From: Takakia lepidozioides
Lineage: Eukaryota > Streptophyta > Takakiopsida > Takakiales > Takakiaceae
Direction: 5' to 3'
Length of the DNA stretch: 64,000 bases
Assembly (NCBI GenBank): GCA_030704615.1
Contig: CM060734.1
Coordinates: 14,384,001-14,448,000, forward strand
Under the pieces are notes generated by a model, which saw only the letters and a list, made by a program, of their open reading frames with translations, did no database searches and was not told where the DNA came from. Below, in pieces: positions 29,099-38,700 of the stretch (within the stretch, counting starts at the first letter, position 1; the number at the start of each line of letters is the position of its first letter). The translations under genes and the position numbers were made by a program.

Positions 29099-30191
29099 CA
29101 GCGTCGATCAGCCCACAGGCAGCTCAGCCAAGATTGTTGGGCCAGATAGACGAGCTCTTCTGGCTCCCATTGCCGAGGCCAAGTGGTGGAGGGGAAGCAA
29201 ATCCTGCAAATTGTGAGACCAAAGCTTGGCAAAGGTGGAGATTCCTGCCTTTTCCCACTGGGCCCAGCGAGCAGAGCAGATCACCAAGGTTTCACTGTCT
29301 GCATTATAGTTCCCAAATATAGGCTGCCGCAACACTTCCTCCTTAAAAGTAGGGATTGATTGAGCGAGAAATTGCCTTATGTGATGCCCATCGGGTGGAT
29401 GGGAGCCAAAGGGGGGAGGTAGAAGGAATTGCAACAGCCATACAGTCTTTCAAGAGCCAAGACCAGGGAGCTGATGGGTTCATAAGAGCGCGTGGAATCC
29501 ATTTGGCAAGCAAGGCTGTGACTTGGGATTGGAAATCAAGAATGCCCAATCCTCCATCCTTCTTGCTCATACAGAGCTGATCCCAAGAGACAAGAGCTCG
29601 CCGCTTATGAGCCACAGATGGGGCTCCCTAGATGAAATTCCTAATAAGCTGTTTGATTTGCTTGCTAAGAACAGCCCTGGGATCCCAGATGGAGGCAATA
29701 AACCAGGATGAAGCCAGAAGAACTTGGTTGGCAATGAGAGCCCTTCCCATGACTGAGAGCCTAGCCGAGCACCAGTAGTTTAATTTTGCCTTGAGCCTGG
29801 CCAAAACAGGGATGAAATGCTGCTGTGTTGAGAGACCGGTTCCCACCTGGTGTCCCAGCAAGGTGTATGCCTCTCCATCTCTAAGCCAACGAATACCACC
29901 CCAACAAGGGTTATGGGGGATGGAAGATGGCTGCACCCTAGAACGCAAGGCCAAGACTTCTTGTCCCAATTGACCAAAAGTCCAGAAGCAGAGGAGAATT
30001 CCTGAATGTTCTTGAGGGCCCGAATAATTGGGGCCATTGAATCATTGCGAAGGAAGAGAGTGGAGTCATCTGCATACATGGAGGTCTTGAGGTGCTGATC
30101 AGGTCCAAGGCGGAGACCTTCGACCAGGGGGTTACTGTCCAAAAAATACCCTAGACTGTCTGCAGCGATTACAAAAAGAAAATGAGACAGG

Positions 30192-30770
30192 GGGAAATGC
30201 GGCACCGTATTCCGTTTTGTTTATAACTGACGGAACTCATGAACGTAAATGCGGTGCCGCATTTCCGTCCGGAGCATTCCCGTGAAACAGTCCAAGTGAA
30301 AAGGGGGACCAGATTGAGAGACCACGTCTATATGAAGATATGGTGGAACGGAAATGCGGTGCCGCATTTCCGTCCGAGGTCCATCAGTCAATGCGTCATG
30401 ACGGAAATGAACGTAAGTGATGAAACAGAGGAACGAAAATGCGACACCGCATTTCCGTCCGAGGTCTACCTTTCAATCGTCCAGAACGAAAATGCGGCGC
30501 CCCATTTCCGCCCAACATGTAAACCATGTGACAGTGGAACGGAAATGCGGCACCGCATTTCCGTCCGCGGTGTACCTTTCTACTTTCCAGATCCGTCCAA
30601 CAAGTAAGGCATATAACAGTTGGACGGAAATGTGGAACGGAAATGCAGCACCGCATTTCCGTTGTGCATATAAGTCATGAAACAGTGCAACGGAAATGCG
30701 GCGCCGCATTTCCGTCCAACAAGTAAGGTATGTAACAGTGGAACGGAAATGCGGTGCCGTATTTCCGTTG
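30192..30770. repeat. Palindrome cluster B, 53-bp period
   Basis: The same palindrome as at 26111-26480. Nine centres lie at 30203, 30255, 30360, 30445, 30498, 30551, 30649, 30702 and 30755. Steps are 52, 105, 85, 53, 53, 98, 53 and 53. Centre bases are CA, TG, TG, CA, CG, CA, CA, CG and TG. The cluster is bounded by the LINE at its left edge and by the gypsy LTR at its right edge. Confidence 0.92.
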
Positions 30771-31548
30771 TGATTAGTCAGTTCTCGCCAGCACGGCAAG
30801 ACTTTGCAATAGAAGTCTGCTGGCTAGCTGAACGGTATCTAGCCGATTACCCCCTTGAAAAACCCCGCTCCCTTATCAAGCTATCTCTAGCCCAGTCACA
30901 TACTACTCTTCCTCCGGACATCCTAACACTTTTTATAGAATCCTTTCACATTACACACTCCTATTCTAGCCTGCTTACATGCCCTATGACGCATTCGTCA
31001 TACTCTAGCCCTCACCCTAGAGACTATGTCGTGCGCATACATATCGCTATACAACTACATCGCTGTCCAAACCACACCACACATATATGCACAATAAAGT
31101 AGTCTGCCACAATCTGTCAAGTTAAATAAACACAGTGTGAAACTAACTAGAATAAAACTAGTTATTTGTATTTAACACTTGGATTTAGTTCAAGTGTTAA
31201 GTCAGGTGTCAAGTTTGAGCTTGACACCTGAACTATCTTATTTTCACGAGAGCGTCAGTGGCGCAGCTTATCTCTCTCGAGTTGAGCCTGCGCGACCGAG
31301 CTCCTTCATCGCTTCAGGATTGAGTGTGCTTATGATGGGAGTATAGGTTGTTGTGGGGTGGAGTCCCCACAGCTTGGGGTGCCCCTGGCTCGACTTCTAT
31401 TTTAAAGAGTGATAGCGATGGATTCATGTTGTTTCTAGTGTGAACAGTGTGTCTCTATGCTTGTTTATCGCGCATACATATCGCTACACAACTACATCGC
31501 TGTCCAAACCATACCACACATATATACACAATAAAGTAGTCTGCCACA
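30771..31548 (-). mobile_element. Probable 3' LTR region of the gypsy element, rearranged
   Basis: On the minus strand TGTGGCAGACTAC starts at 31548, directly after a polypurine tract (TAGGGGGGCG, 31560-31551). The same start and the following 75-80 bp recur at 31110-31034. From 31110 the sequence runs to about 30771, where it reaches palindrome cluster B, giving an LTR-like block of about 340 bp that starts TG and ends CA. The 358 bp between the two copies (31111-31468) is hairpin-rich and unrelated, so the LTR start is duplicated around an insert. Confidence 0.55.
31144..31231. repeat. Three adjacent perfect hairpins
   Basis: 31144-31164: TAACTAG / CTAGTTA, loop 7. 31172-31200: TTAACACTTG / CAAGTGTTAA, loop 9. 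31202-31231: TCAGGTGTCAAG / CTTGACACCTGA, loop 6. The three stems are packed end to end in 88 bp. Confidence 0.9.
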
Positions 31549-31808
31549 ATCGCCCCCCTAGCTGGTGGATAGGTCCCTCTGCCTCCAGATAACTACAAGA
31601 TGTAATAGCCACAGCCGTACTAAGTCCTCTATCACTGTCTCTATTGTACTCAAACTCTATAGACCAAGAGGCCGGGTACAAGAGTAGCCCCATTGTTAGT
31701 CGCCGTCTTGCAATCTGTGAACTTGAGCCAAGATCTCGTGTGTTCAAGGTCTCCTAGTAGCTTGGCCTTGCATTTCTTGTTAGTCTTCCATGGTTGTATC
31801 CACTCCCA

Positions 31809-32842
31809 CTATCCAATGCAATGTGGACATAACCAATCCCCATTCAGAACCATCTCAAGAGGTGGTGTCAAGCATCCCATATGCCAACCTCTAGAGCATC
31901 GATCACACACCAGCATGGTGGCTGCCCCTCTAGCAGACCCACACAACATGCACCTCAAACCTGCAGATACCACTGCCAGGTTTGGATCAATCCTGCCATC
32001 GACATTCGGAAGGTGACATGGCGCACAATTACGCACATGGTCCTTCCAAGTTATGCCATCCCGACCCTCCAAGACCAAGACGCCTGAGGGAAAGACCTCT
32101 CGAACCCTCAAAATAACACGTCCTGCAGTCACATCCAAGGTCGTAGGAGCAGTCTGCTGCAGATAGACATAGTCACCAGGGTTGAATCTCCGAACCCCAG
32201 GACGATAGCCCCCACCACGGATGGTAGCATACCTCAACGTATCACGGTGTTGTGCAATGGCAAGGTTCTCGAAAGCCATGGGCATGACTTTCTTGAGCAA
32301 CTCTGCACGCTGCTCACATGCACGTGCCCACACGTCCGGATTGTCAAGATTAAGAACTGTAGCAAGTTCTCTGCGAATGGATGTAGGCAAATCCGGCTCT
32401 CGGCCAAAAAGAAGAAAGTATGGTGAGAAGGAGGCAAGTGATGCTTGCTTGCTGAACCTATAGCCCATGGCTAACCAGGGTAATTGAAGGTCCCAATCTC
32501 CTAGGTGTCCCTTCTGCAAGCCATACTTGCGCAAACCCCTCTTTACTGTCTGAACAACTCTCTCTGCCAAGCCATCGGCCTTTAGGATGATCCCGAGAAG
32601 TGGTGCGGTGGTCTATCAAGGCCTTGTCACACAAAGCCTGAAACTCCCCCAAGAACTCTCTCCCTTGGTCCGTGAGCACCGAATCGGCTAAGCACACAAT
32701 CCAAGAATGTATACGCAGCTCCCTCACTAGCCTTATCAGGCAATGGAACCAACTCAATCCATTTGGAGAAGTGCTCCACCATCACCAACACGTACTTGTT
32801 GTGACGCATGGTCAGTGGCAACGGCCCTGCGAAGTCAAGACT
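31809..32842 (-). pseudogene. Ty3/gypsy integrase with C-terminal PHD finger
   Basis: The integrase core is spread over three frames. The first catalytic Asp is in SLDFAGPLPLT (about 32842), the second in SVLTDQGREFLGEF (about 32680), and the Glu in the AERVVQTVKRGL segment at the start of the long frame 32570-31809. A chromatin-binding-like basic domain follows (GDYVYLQQ, then FPSGVLVLEGRDG). The C-terminus is a C4HC3 PHD finger: CMLC, CDRC, HMGC, CPHC. The frame ends at TAG 31811-31809 but stays open for 52 more codons to a TGA. PHD fingers read histone H3 tails, so this one could guide integration in the way chromodomains do in chromoviruses. The copy is inactive because of the frame changes. 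Confidence 0.85.
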
Positions 32843-32899
32843 CCACCTGTAGCCAATCCCATGATCGGAAGAGGGTGCAATTGTGGAGTAAGGGCGTTG

Positions 32900-33105
32900 A
32901 ATGAAGCACGCACCCTGTCACACACCATGCACCTAGCCACAAATTGTTGCACCTCTGTGTGCATACCATGCCACCAATACTGCCCCTGCAGTAGGCTATG
33001 GGTGCGTTGCACCCCAAAATGCCCCAACTCCTCGTGGGCATGCTGCACTAACCGTGCTCGCTGTGTTGGGTGAGGCACAATCCTCACTCGACCATCCTCC
33101 CACAC
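32900..33105 (-). pseudogene. Gypsy integrase H2C2 zinc-binding domain
   Basis: Reads HAHEELGHFGVQRTHSLLQG, then WWHGMHTEV, then CMVCDRVRA, the His2Cys2 module at the integrase N-terminus. It lies between RNase H and the integrase core, as in Ty3/gypsy pol. A frame change separates it from the core near 32845. Confidence 0.85.
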
Positions 33106-33126
33106 TCGGAGCAGGTGTGTCCCCTC

Positions 33127-33680
33127 CTACTTGAACCTCTTGGCTCGTTGTAGGATCTGATCCCTCTCCTTGGCAGTCACAGTGGCTGCAGTGTCTCCAG
33201 TGCGGAGGTAGTCCAACACAACTGAATCCTCATGTATATCTTTGGCGCCACCTTGCTCATTGCTGGCCTCAGGGTCCTCAGACACTTGATCTACAGTCAT
33301 CCCTGTTGCAGTCCAACCTGGCCTTCCGCTGCCAAGATACACAGAAATGCAGATGCATGCCATCCGGGCACCATCTCCTCATCCGTCTCACCATGCCACC
33401 GAGCTTTAGTGTCATCCTGCTGGCTCGTGCATGGATTGCGACTCAACCCATCTGCATTGCGATTGACCAAACCCGGTCGATGCACCATCTGAAAGTCATA
33501 CTCTTGAAGGATGAGTACCCACCGTGCAAGCTTCCCCGTAAGCTTGTCTGACTCCATCAACCACTTGAGTGGTTGGTGATCCGTGACAATGGTGAAGAGA
33601 TTGCCGTATAGATAGCACCTAAAGTGTGCCACGGCCCACACTGCAGCTAAGCATTCTCCCTCATATGAGCTATACTTAGA
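33127..33680 (-). pseudogene. Gypsy RNase H and linker, cut by assembly gap
   Basis: From the gap edge the minus strand reads SKYSSYEGECLAAVWAVAHF, LFTIVTDHQPLKWLM, and VNRNADGLSRNP, the RNase H domain of Ty3/gypsy pol. A linker rich in acidic residues continues to a stop at 33127, with a frame change near 33300. The RT that should precede it lies in or beyond the gap. Confidence 0.88.
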
Positions 33681-34180
33681 NNNNNNNNNNNNNNNNNNNN
33701 NNNNNNNNNNNNNNNNNNNNNNNNNNNNNNNNNNNNNNNNNNNNNNNNNNNNNNNNNNNNNNNNNNNNNNNNNNNNNNNNNNNNNNNNNNNNNNNNNNNN
33801 NNNNNNNNNNNNNNNNNNNNNNNNNNNNNNNNNNNNNNNNNNNNNNNNNNNNNNNNNNNNNNNNNNNNNNNNNNNNNNNNNNNNNNNNNNNNNNNNNNNN
33901 NNNNNNNNNNNNNNNNNNNNNNNNNNNNNNNNNNNNNNNNNNNNNNNNNNNNNNNNNNNNNNNNNNNNNNNNNNNNNNNNNNNNNNNNNNNNNNNNNNNN
34001 NNNNNNNNNNNNNNNNNNNNNNNNNNNNNNNNNNNNNNNNNNNNNNNNNNNNNNNNNNNNNNNNNNNNNNNNNNNNNNNNNNNNNNNNNNNNNNNNNNNN
34101 NNNNNNNNNNNNNNNNNNNNNNNNNNNNNNNNNNNNNNNNNNNNNNNNNNNNNNNNNNNNNNNNNNNNNNNNNNNNNNNN
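33681..34180. other. Assembly gap, 500 N
   Basis: Exactly 500 undetermined bases, a conventional placeholder length, so the real distance is unknown. It removes the gypsy RT and 5' region and the start of the gene fragment to its right. Confidence 0.99.
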
Positions 34181-34910
34181 TGATAAGGAGGAATCCAGAT
34201 GGGGGCTGTCCTGCTCCTACTTTTACAGGAAATTTGTCCATGCAAAGTTTGCGGAGGCGACAACCACCCAGTTCTGGTTCTGCAGGCACGACATTATGAC
34301 TTGCGTGTATGGAAAGCCCAAGTACGGCATACAGACAATGCCAGAGGCTCCCCCGGTGTGGCCGGTGGAACCAGGCAGCGATCTGAGTCAGGTTGAGGCC
34401 GACGCCCTTACCCCGCCGGATTTCGGATGGTGCATCGCACTGACGTGCCAGACAACCATTTCCCCTTTCCCACACAGCCTCCACACCACCGACCCCTGTA
34501 GAGCAACGAACAATGGGACACAAGACGACAGCTCTAAGCATCCTACACACCGTTGGGGGAAACCGAGAGGCGGCGACCTCCCTCAAAAGTGAACGAACAA
34601 GGATGGGGAATGCACTTCGGATGAACTGTACAATCCAGAGCTCGCAGAAGTGCCCCCACCAGGATTCGGGCGTGTGTATCAGATGGCCACGGCGGGCTCA
34701 GCTGTTCGCAATGAGGTGTACACCATCACATTTCAGAATTACCCACCTTCATTGCACCGACTTCCAGATCATGGCGAACAAGGGGGCTCATACTGCCCTT
34801 GCAAGCATTTGTACTACGTGTACCTAAAGAGACTCCGTTGTAATTCCACAACTCATCACTTCATACATGCACCAGGGTTGAGCCCCCAGGAGTTCACACT
34901 CTTCTGAATA
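34181..34910 (+). pseudogene. Gene fragment with SWIM-like zinc motif
   Basis: Two coding-like stretches. The first, about 34230-34590, contains FWFCRHDIMTCVYGKPKYG. The second, about 34640-34907, contains GRVYQMATAGSAVRNEVYTI, then GGSYCPCKHLYYVYLKRLRC, ending in TGA. C-x-C-x-H followed by a hydrophobic helix is the end of a SWIM-type zinc finger, as found in some ubiquitin ligases and transposase-derived proteins; the text before it fits the preceding beta strands. A frame change lies between the parts. The fragment begins at the gap, so the rest is unseen. Confidence 0.35.
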
Positions 34911-35779
34911 TGGATCCAGGGGACAGTGAGCTTGGCTTGCGGTCCCATACAATGGTACGCCCATCGGATAGTAGACTGTAACTGCTGCCAGTACCACCGT
35001 CTCAGACTCTGGCCACACAAAGGTCCGACATTGTTCTTGCCTACCAGTAACCTGTTTTGATCGAACTAAGATATTACTATATCGTTCACATTGTTTCCAC
35101 GTGCATGTATTTTGTATGTTGGAGGGTTCATGTTTTTTCTGCTTTCCGAAAATTGCTCTCCTCATTCGACTCCGACAAGGAAATGCGGCGCCGAATTTCC
35201 AGTATCGTCGTAGGTACCCCCAGGGCTGCCCTTCGCCAACACCAAACCGCTCCGAAATTTCGCACGTGCGAACCCTAATGCGGCACCCTTTCCTTTTCCC
35301 AGTTCAGTTGCAAACCTTTCCCTCCGAATACCCGAAGAAGACAAGATTGTGAAGTACTGCAGACTGTATTGGTGCAGACTCCATTGGTTTCAATCGCGGC
35401 AAAAGGGTCAGCTTCATTCCAATGTTAGGGCATGTAAAACCGCGGAATACTCTATACAGGCCAGTATGCGACGTCCTTTTGCAGTGGTATACTGGATTTT
35501 CCCGTTGCACGGTCACTTATTTCCATGAGCGGATCTATAAAACCATGAGCGGACTTGTTACTGACGACATATCTTTCGCCCATTACAGATCTGGAACGTC
35601 CAAAAACGGCAAGGTCAAATAAAAAACTATTATTTTAATACTTGTTTAATCTGCCGCATTTCCAAATTTGGAGGAGTCCGCTCATGAAATCCGCGTATCT
35701 TAGACTTCGGCTCACCGCTCATGCGCTCATGCGGCTCATGGCTCATGGCTCATGGTTTCTGCTCATGAAATAAACTCTA
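34911..35779. repeat. Short repeats between gene fragment and array
   Basis: No gene. A single imperfect member of the 53-bp palindrome family lies at about 35177-35202 (centre CG), with half copies near 35276 and 35650. CATGAGCGGA at 35525 and 35545 is inverted relative to GTCCGCTCATGA at about 35675. At 35715-35770 GCTCATG recurs about seven times, ending at the array edge. Confidence 0.7.
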
Positions 35780-38700
35780 ATCAGCTGCCCTATTTCGGCA
35801 CATCAAGTCTCAACCATGTTTTTTGCCCCATGATCTGTTTTAGATCTGGGCTGGTGTTAATTTCAATGGTAAGGGTAAAGTAATTCTCCCACCTCTTATT
35901 CCCTGCCCCAAGACCAAGTTCTATGTCTGGGGTAGGGAAATCATTACCATAACAGGCTGTAATCAGATTTACATGCCATGCAATCATCCATAGGAAACAC
36001 AAAGAATCTGAATTGCTCATCCCATCGGCCTGCAGGTTACTTTGGTATATTTATCCTAAAGCAACTTGAATACAATGCCTGAATCATTCTCTTCACTACC
36101 AATGTCTTAACCGTTTTGGAAAAATAGGTAAACATTCGAGGGCATATAACCAAGGACCGGATTTGGCCACAAAGATCCATCCATATCAGTTTTGGCATGG
36201 TATCAAGTGTCCTAAAGTAACCAGCTTCTAAAAGAGGCTAAGTTTCCAATGCTTGTACATTCAAGAACAACCGTCTGGTCATGAAAACATCGCCCTACAT
36301 TGTAGCATGTTACCAGATCTCTTTAAAGCCATCAGCTCGTTCGTCTATCGTTGCTCCATTGTCACATCAGTATGCCATAGGGAACAAGAGATAGTCGCCC
36401 TAATGATTGTCATAAGTAACAATCGGGAATCTTATATCAGACTTTTAGTGTTTACCCACCCCTTGTTTTTGGGTGTACAAACCAAAGGGGGCAGGTATTG
36501 GGACTTAGGTAATGAAGTCTGGCAGGGGTTTACCCACCTGGTTATATTCAGACAAAACATCTACCAGCAGCATATCATAATTGGGTATTTTTTTTTTTAT
36601 GGTGCTATAAAGAGCAAAGCCATAACCAGGAGAAACATGGAAACATTTGAGCCAAGAAATGGAACTCATTCTTATCATAAGGTATCTAAATCTGACATAA
36701 GGCATCGGCTACAGGGGACCGGCAAACAAGAGTAATGTGCATTGACCGGATCATGTATAAGGTGTACACGTCTACTCCAGCAAGCTGTCTTACCAAGGCC
36801 TAGCTCAAAATTTCAGCATTCAGAAGCCCTATAGATGTTCTATGCTTATCTCAGGTACCTTCAAGGATGCCTTACTCTCCATGCCAATTAGCCAACATAT
36901 TTTTGCTGGAGAAGATCTTACCTTATGAAGGACTTGCTTGCTCCACACCATGGTCATGGCGGGAGAGGAGCTGATATCTCATGGCTTTGGCCTTCCCATT
37001 GCCTTGGGTTCGTCACTTCAATCAGGAACATATATTGATAACCTTTTGTCATGCTCAGACCAAGGTGTTAGTAAATCAAACATAAAACTGAAAACAGAAG
37101 GGAGATTGGTTGATAATGTGTACAAGAACCACCAAGTACACTGGTCTAAATCAGAGAGGGAAGATACTATGTCTCGTCGAGACATGGACAAAGACCTGAC
37201 AAGGTCATTGTAAAATTAACGACGAATCAGCCTCGTTATCAACCATTCTTCATTCACAAGTCAGCTTTATGACAAATCCCAGACTTCAAAGTCAATGAAG
37301 TCTCTGGGTGGAAAAATTAGAGACTCAATTACCACTGTTCATAGCAGAAACCGTTGTTCGGCATGCTAAAAAGTGCCATTCATGACATGCCATGTCATTC
37401 GGTCTGTATTTTTTGGTCAGCTTACATACCAAGGCATAACCAACCATCCTAATTTATTGTTGGCCCCAAAACTAGTATAGTTTTGGGTTCTTTGTATCAT
37501 TGGACATACCAAAGTGACTGAGCAGTAAGTATCCATGTCCAAATAAGATCCATTGATCACTGTTCATGGCTGGAAATGTCTGTTGGTCTTAAAGAAGCCA
37601 TTTATGATCATAGAAGGCTTAAGAACAAAATAAGAGCATTTCTTTACATAGAGAACATCACCAAAGCAGGGTTACGGACTGATATTTGGCAGCTTATACA
37701 ACGGGGTGTAATCAGCCGCCCTATTTCGCACATCAAGTCACTTATTGACACCATGTTTTTTGCCCCATGATCTGTTTTAGATCTGGGGCTGGTGTGTAAT
37801 TTCAATGGTAGGGTAGAGTAATATTCCCGCCTCTTATTCCATGCCCCAAGACCAAGTTCTATGTCTGGGGTAGGGAATCATTACCATAACAGGCTGTAAT
37901 CAGATTTGCATGCCATGCAATCATCCATAGGAAACACAAAGAATCTGAATTGCTCATCCCATCAGGCCTGCAGGTTACTTTGGTATTATTTATCCTAAAG
38001 CACTTGAATACAATGCCCGAATCATTCTCTTCACATCTACCAATGTCTTACCGTTTTGGAAAATAGGTAAACATTCGAGGGCATATAACCAAGGACCGGA
38101 TTTGGCCACGAAAGATCCATCCATATCAGTTTGGCATGGTATCAAGTGTCCTAAAGTAACCAGCTTCTAAAAGAGGCTAGTTTCCAATGCTTGTACATTC
38201 AAGAACACCGTCTGGTCATGAAAACAGGTCTGCCCTACATTGTAGCATGTTACCAGATCTCTTTAAAGCCATCAGCTTGTCATATCGCTCCATTGTCCAC
38301 ATCAGTGCCATAGGGAACAAGAGATAGTCGCCCTAATGATTGTCATAAAGTAACAATCGGGAAATCTTATATCAGACTTTTAGTGTTTACCCACCCCTTG
38401 TTTTGGGTGTACAAAACCAAAGGGGGCAGGTATTGGGACTTAGGTAATGAAGTCTGGCAGGGGTTTACCACCTGGTTATATTCAGACAAAACATCTACCA
38501 GCAGCATATCATAATTGGGTATTTTTTTTTTATGGTGCTATAAAGCAAAGCCATAACCAGGAGAAACATGGAAACATTTGAGCCAAAGAAATGGAACTCA
38601 TTCTTATCATAAGGTATCTAAATCTGACATAAGGCATCGGCTACAGGGGACCGGCAAACAGAGTAATGTGCATTGACCGGATCATGTATAAGGTGTACAC

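Larger units (their letters stand above)
27487..30190 (-). mobile_element. L1-like plant LINE, 5'-truncated, decayed
   Basis: Read on the minus strand, the element starts inside the RT domain at about 30190 (PHFPLSHFLFVIAADSLG). It continues through the catalytic SMYADDSTLF (about 30090-30060), WDQLCMSKKDGGLGILDFQ (about 29585-29525) and the zinc-binding C-terminal domain, and ends at a poly(T) on the + strand (27487-27499), the expected poly(A) tail. Frame changes occur near 29950, 29620 and 29430, and an in-frame TGA at 29108, so it is inactive. No convincing target-site duplication was found. Its 5' truncation point lies exactly at the edge of palindrome cluster B. Confidence 0.85.

Noticed and set aside
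27475-30235. Target-site duplication for the L1-like LINE
   Set aside because: CTGACG occurs near both ends (27481 and about 30228) but is short and not adjacent to the 5' end; not convincing.
33297-34586. A 429-codon minus frame
   Set aside because: It is bridged by 500 N. Only the part left of the gap (RNase H) is real; the right part is antisense to the SWIM-like fragment.
35780-37710. rRNA or 5S gene repeat unit
   Set aside because: The tandem 1.94-kb period suggested rDNA, but I found no 5S, 5.8S, 18S or 25S signature on either strand of the unit.
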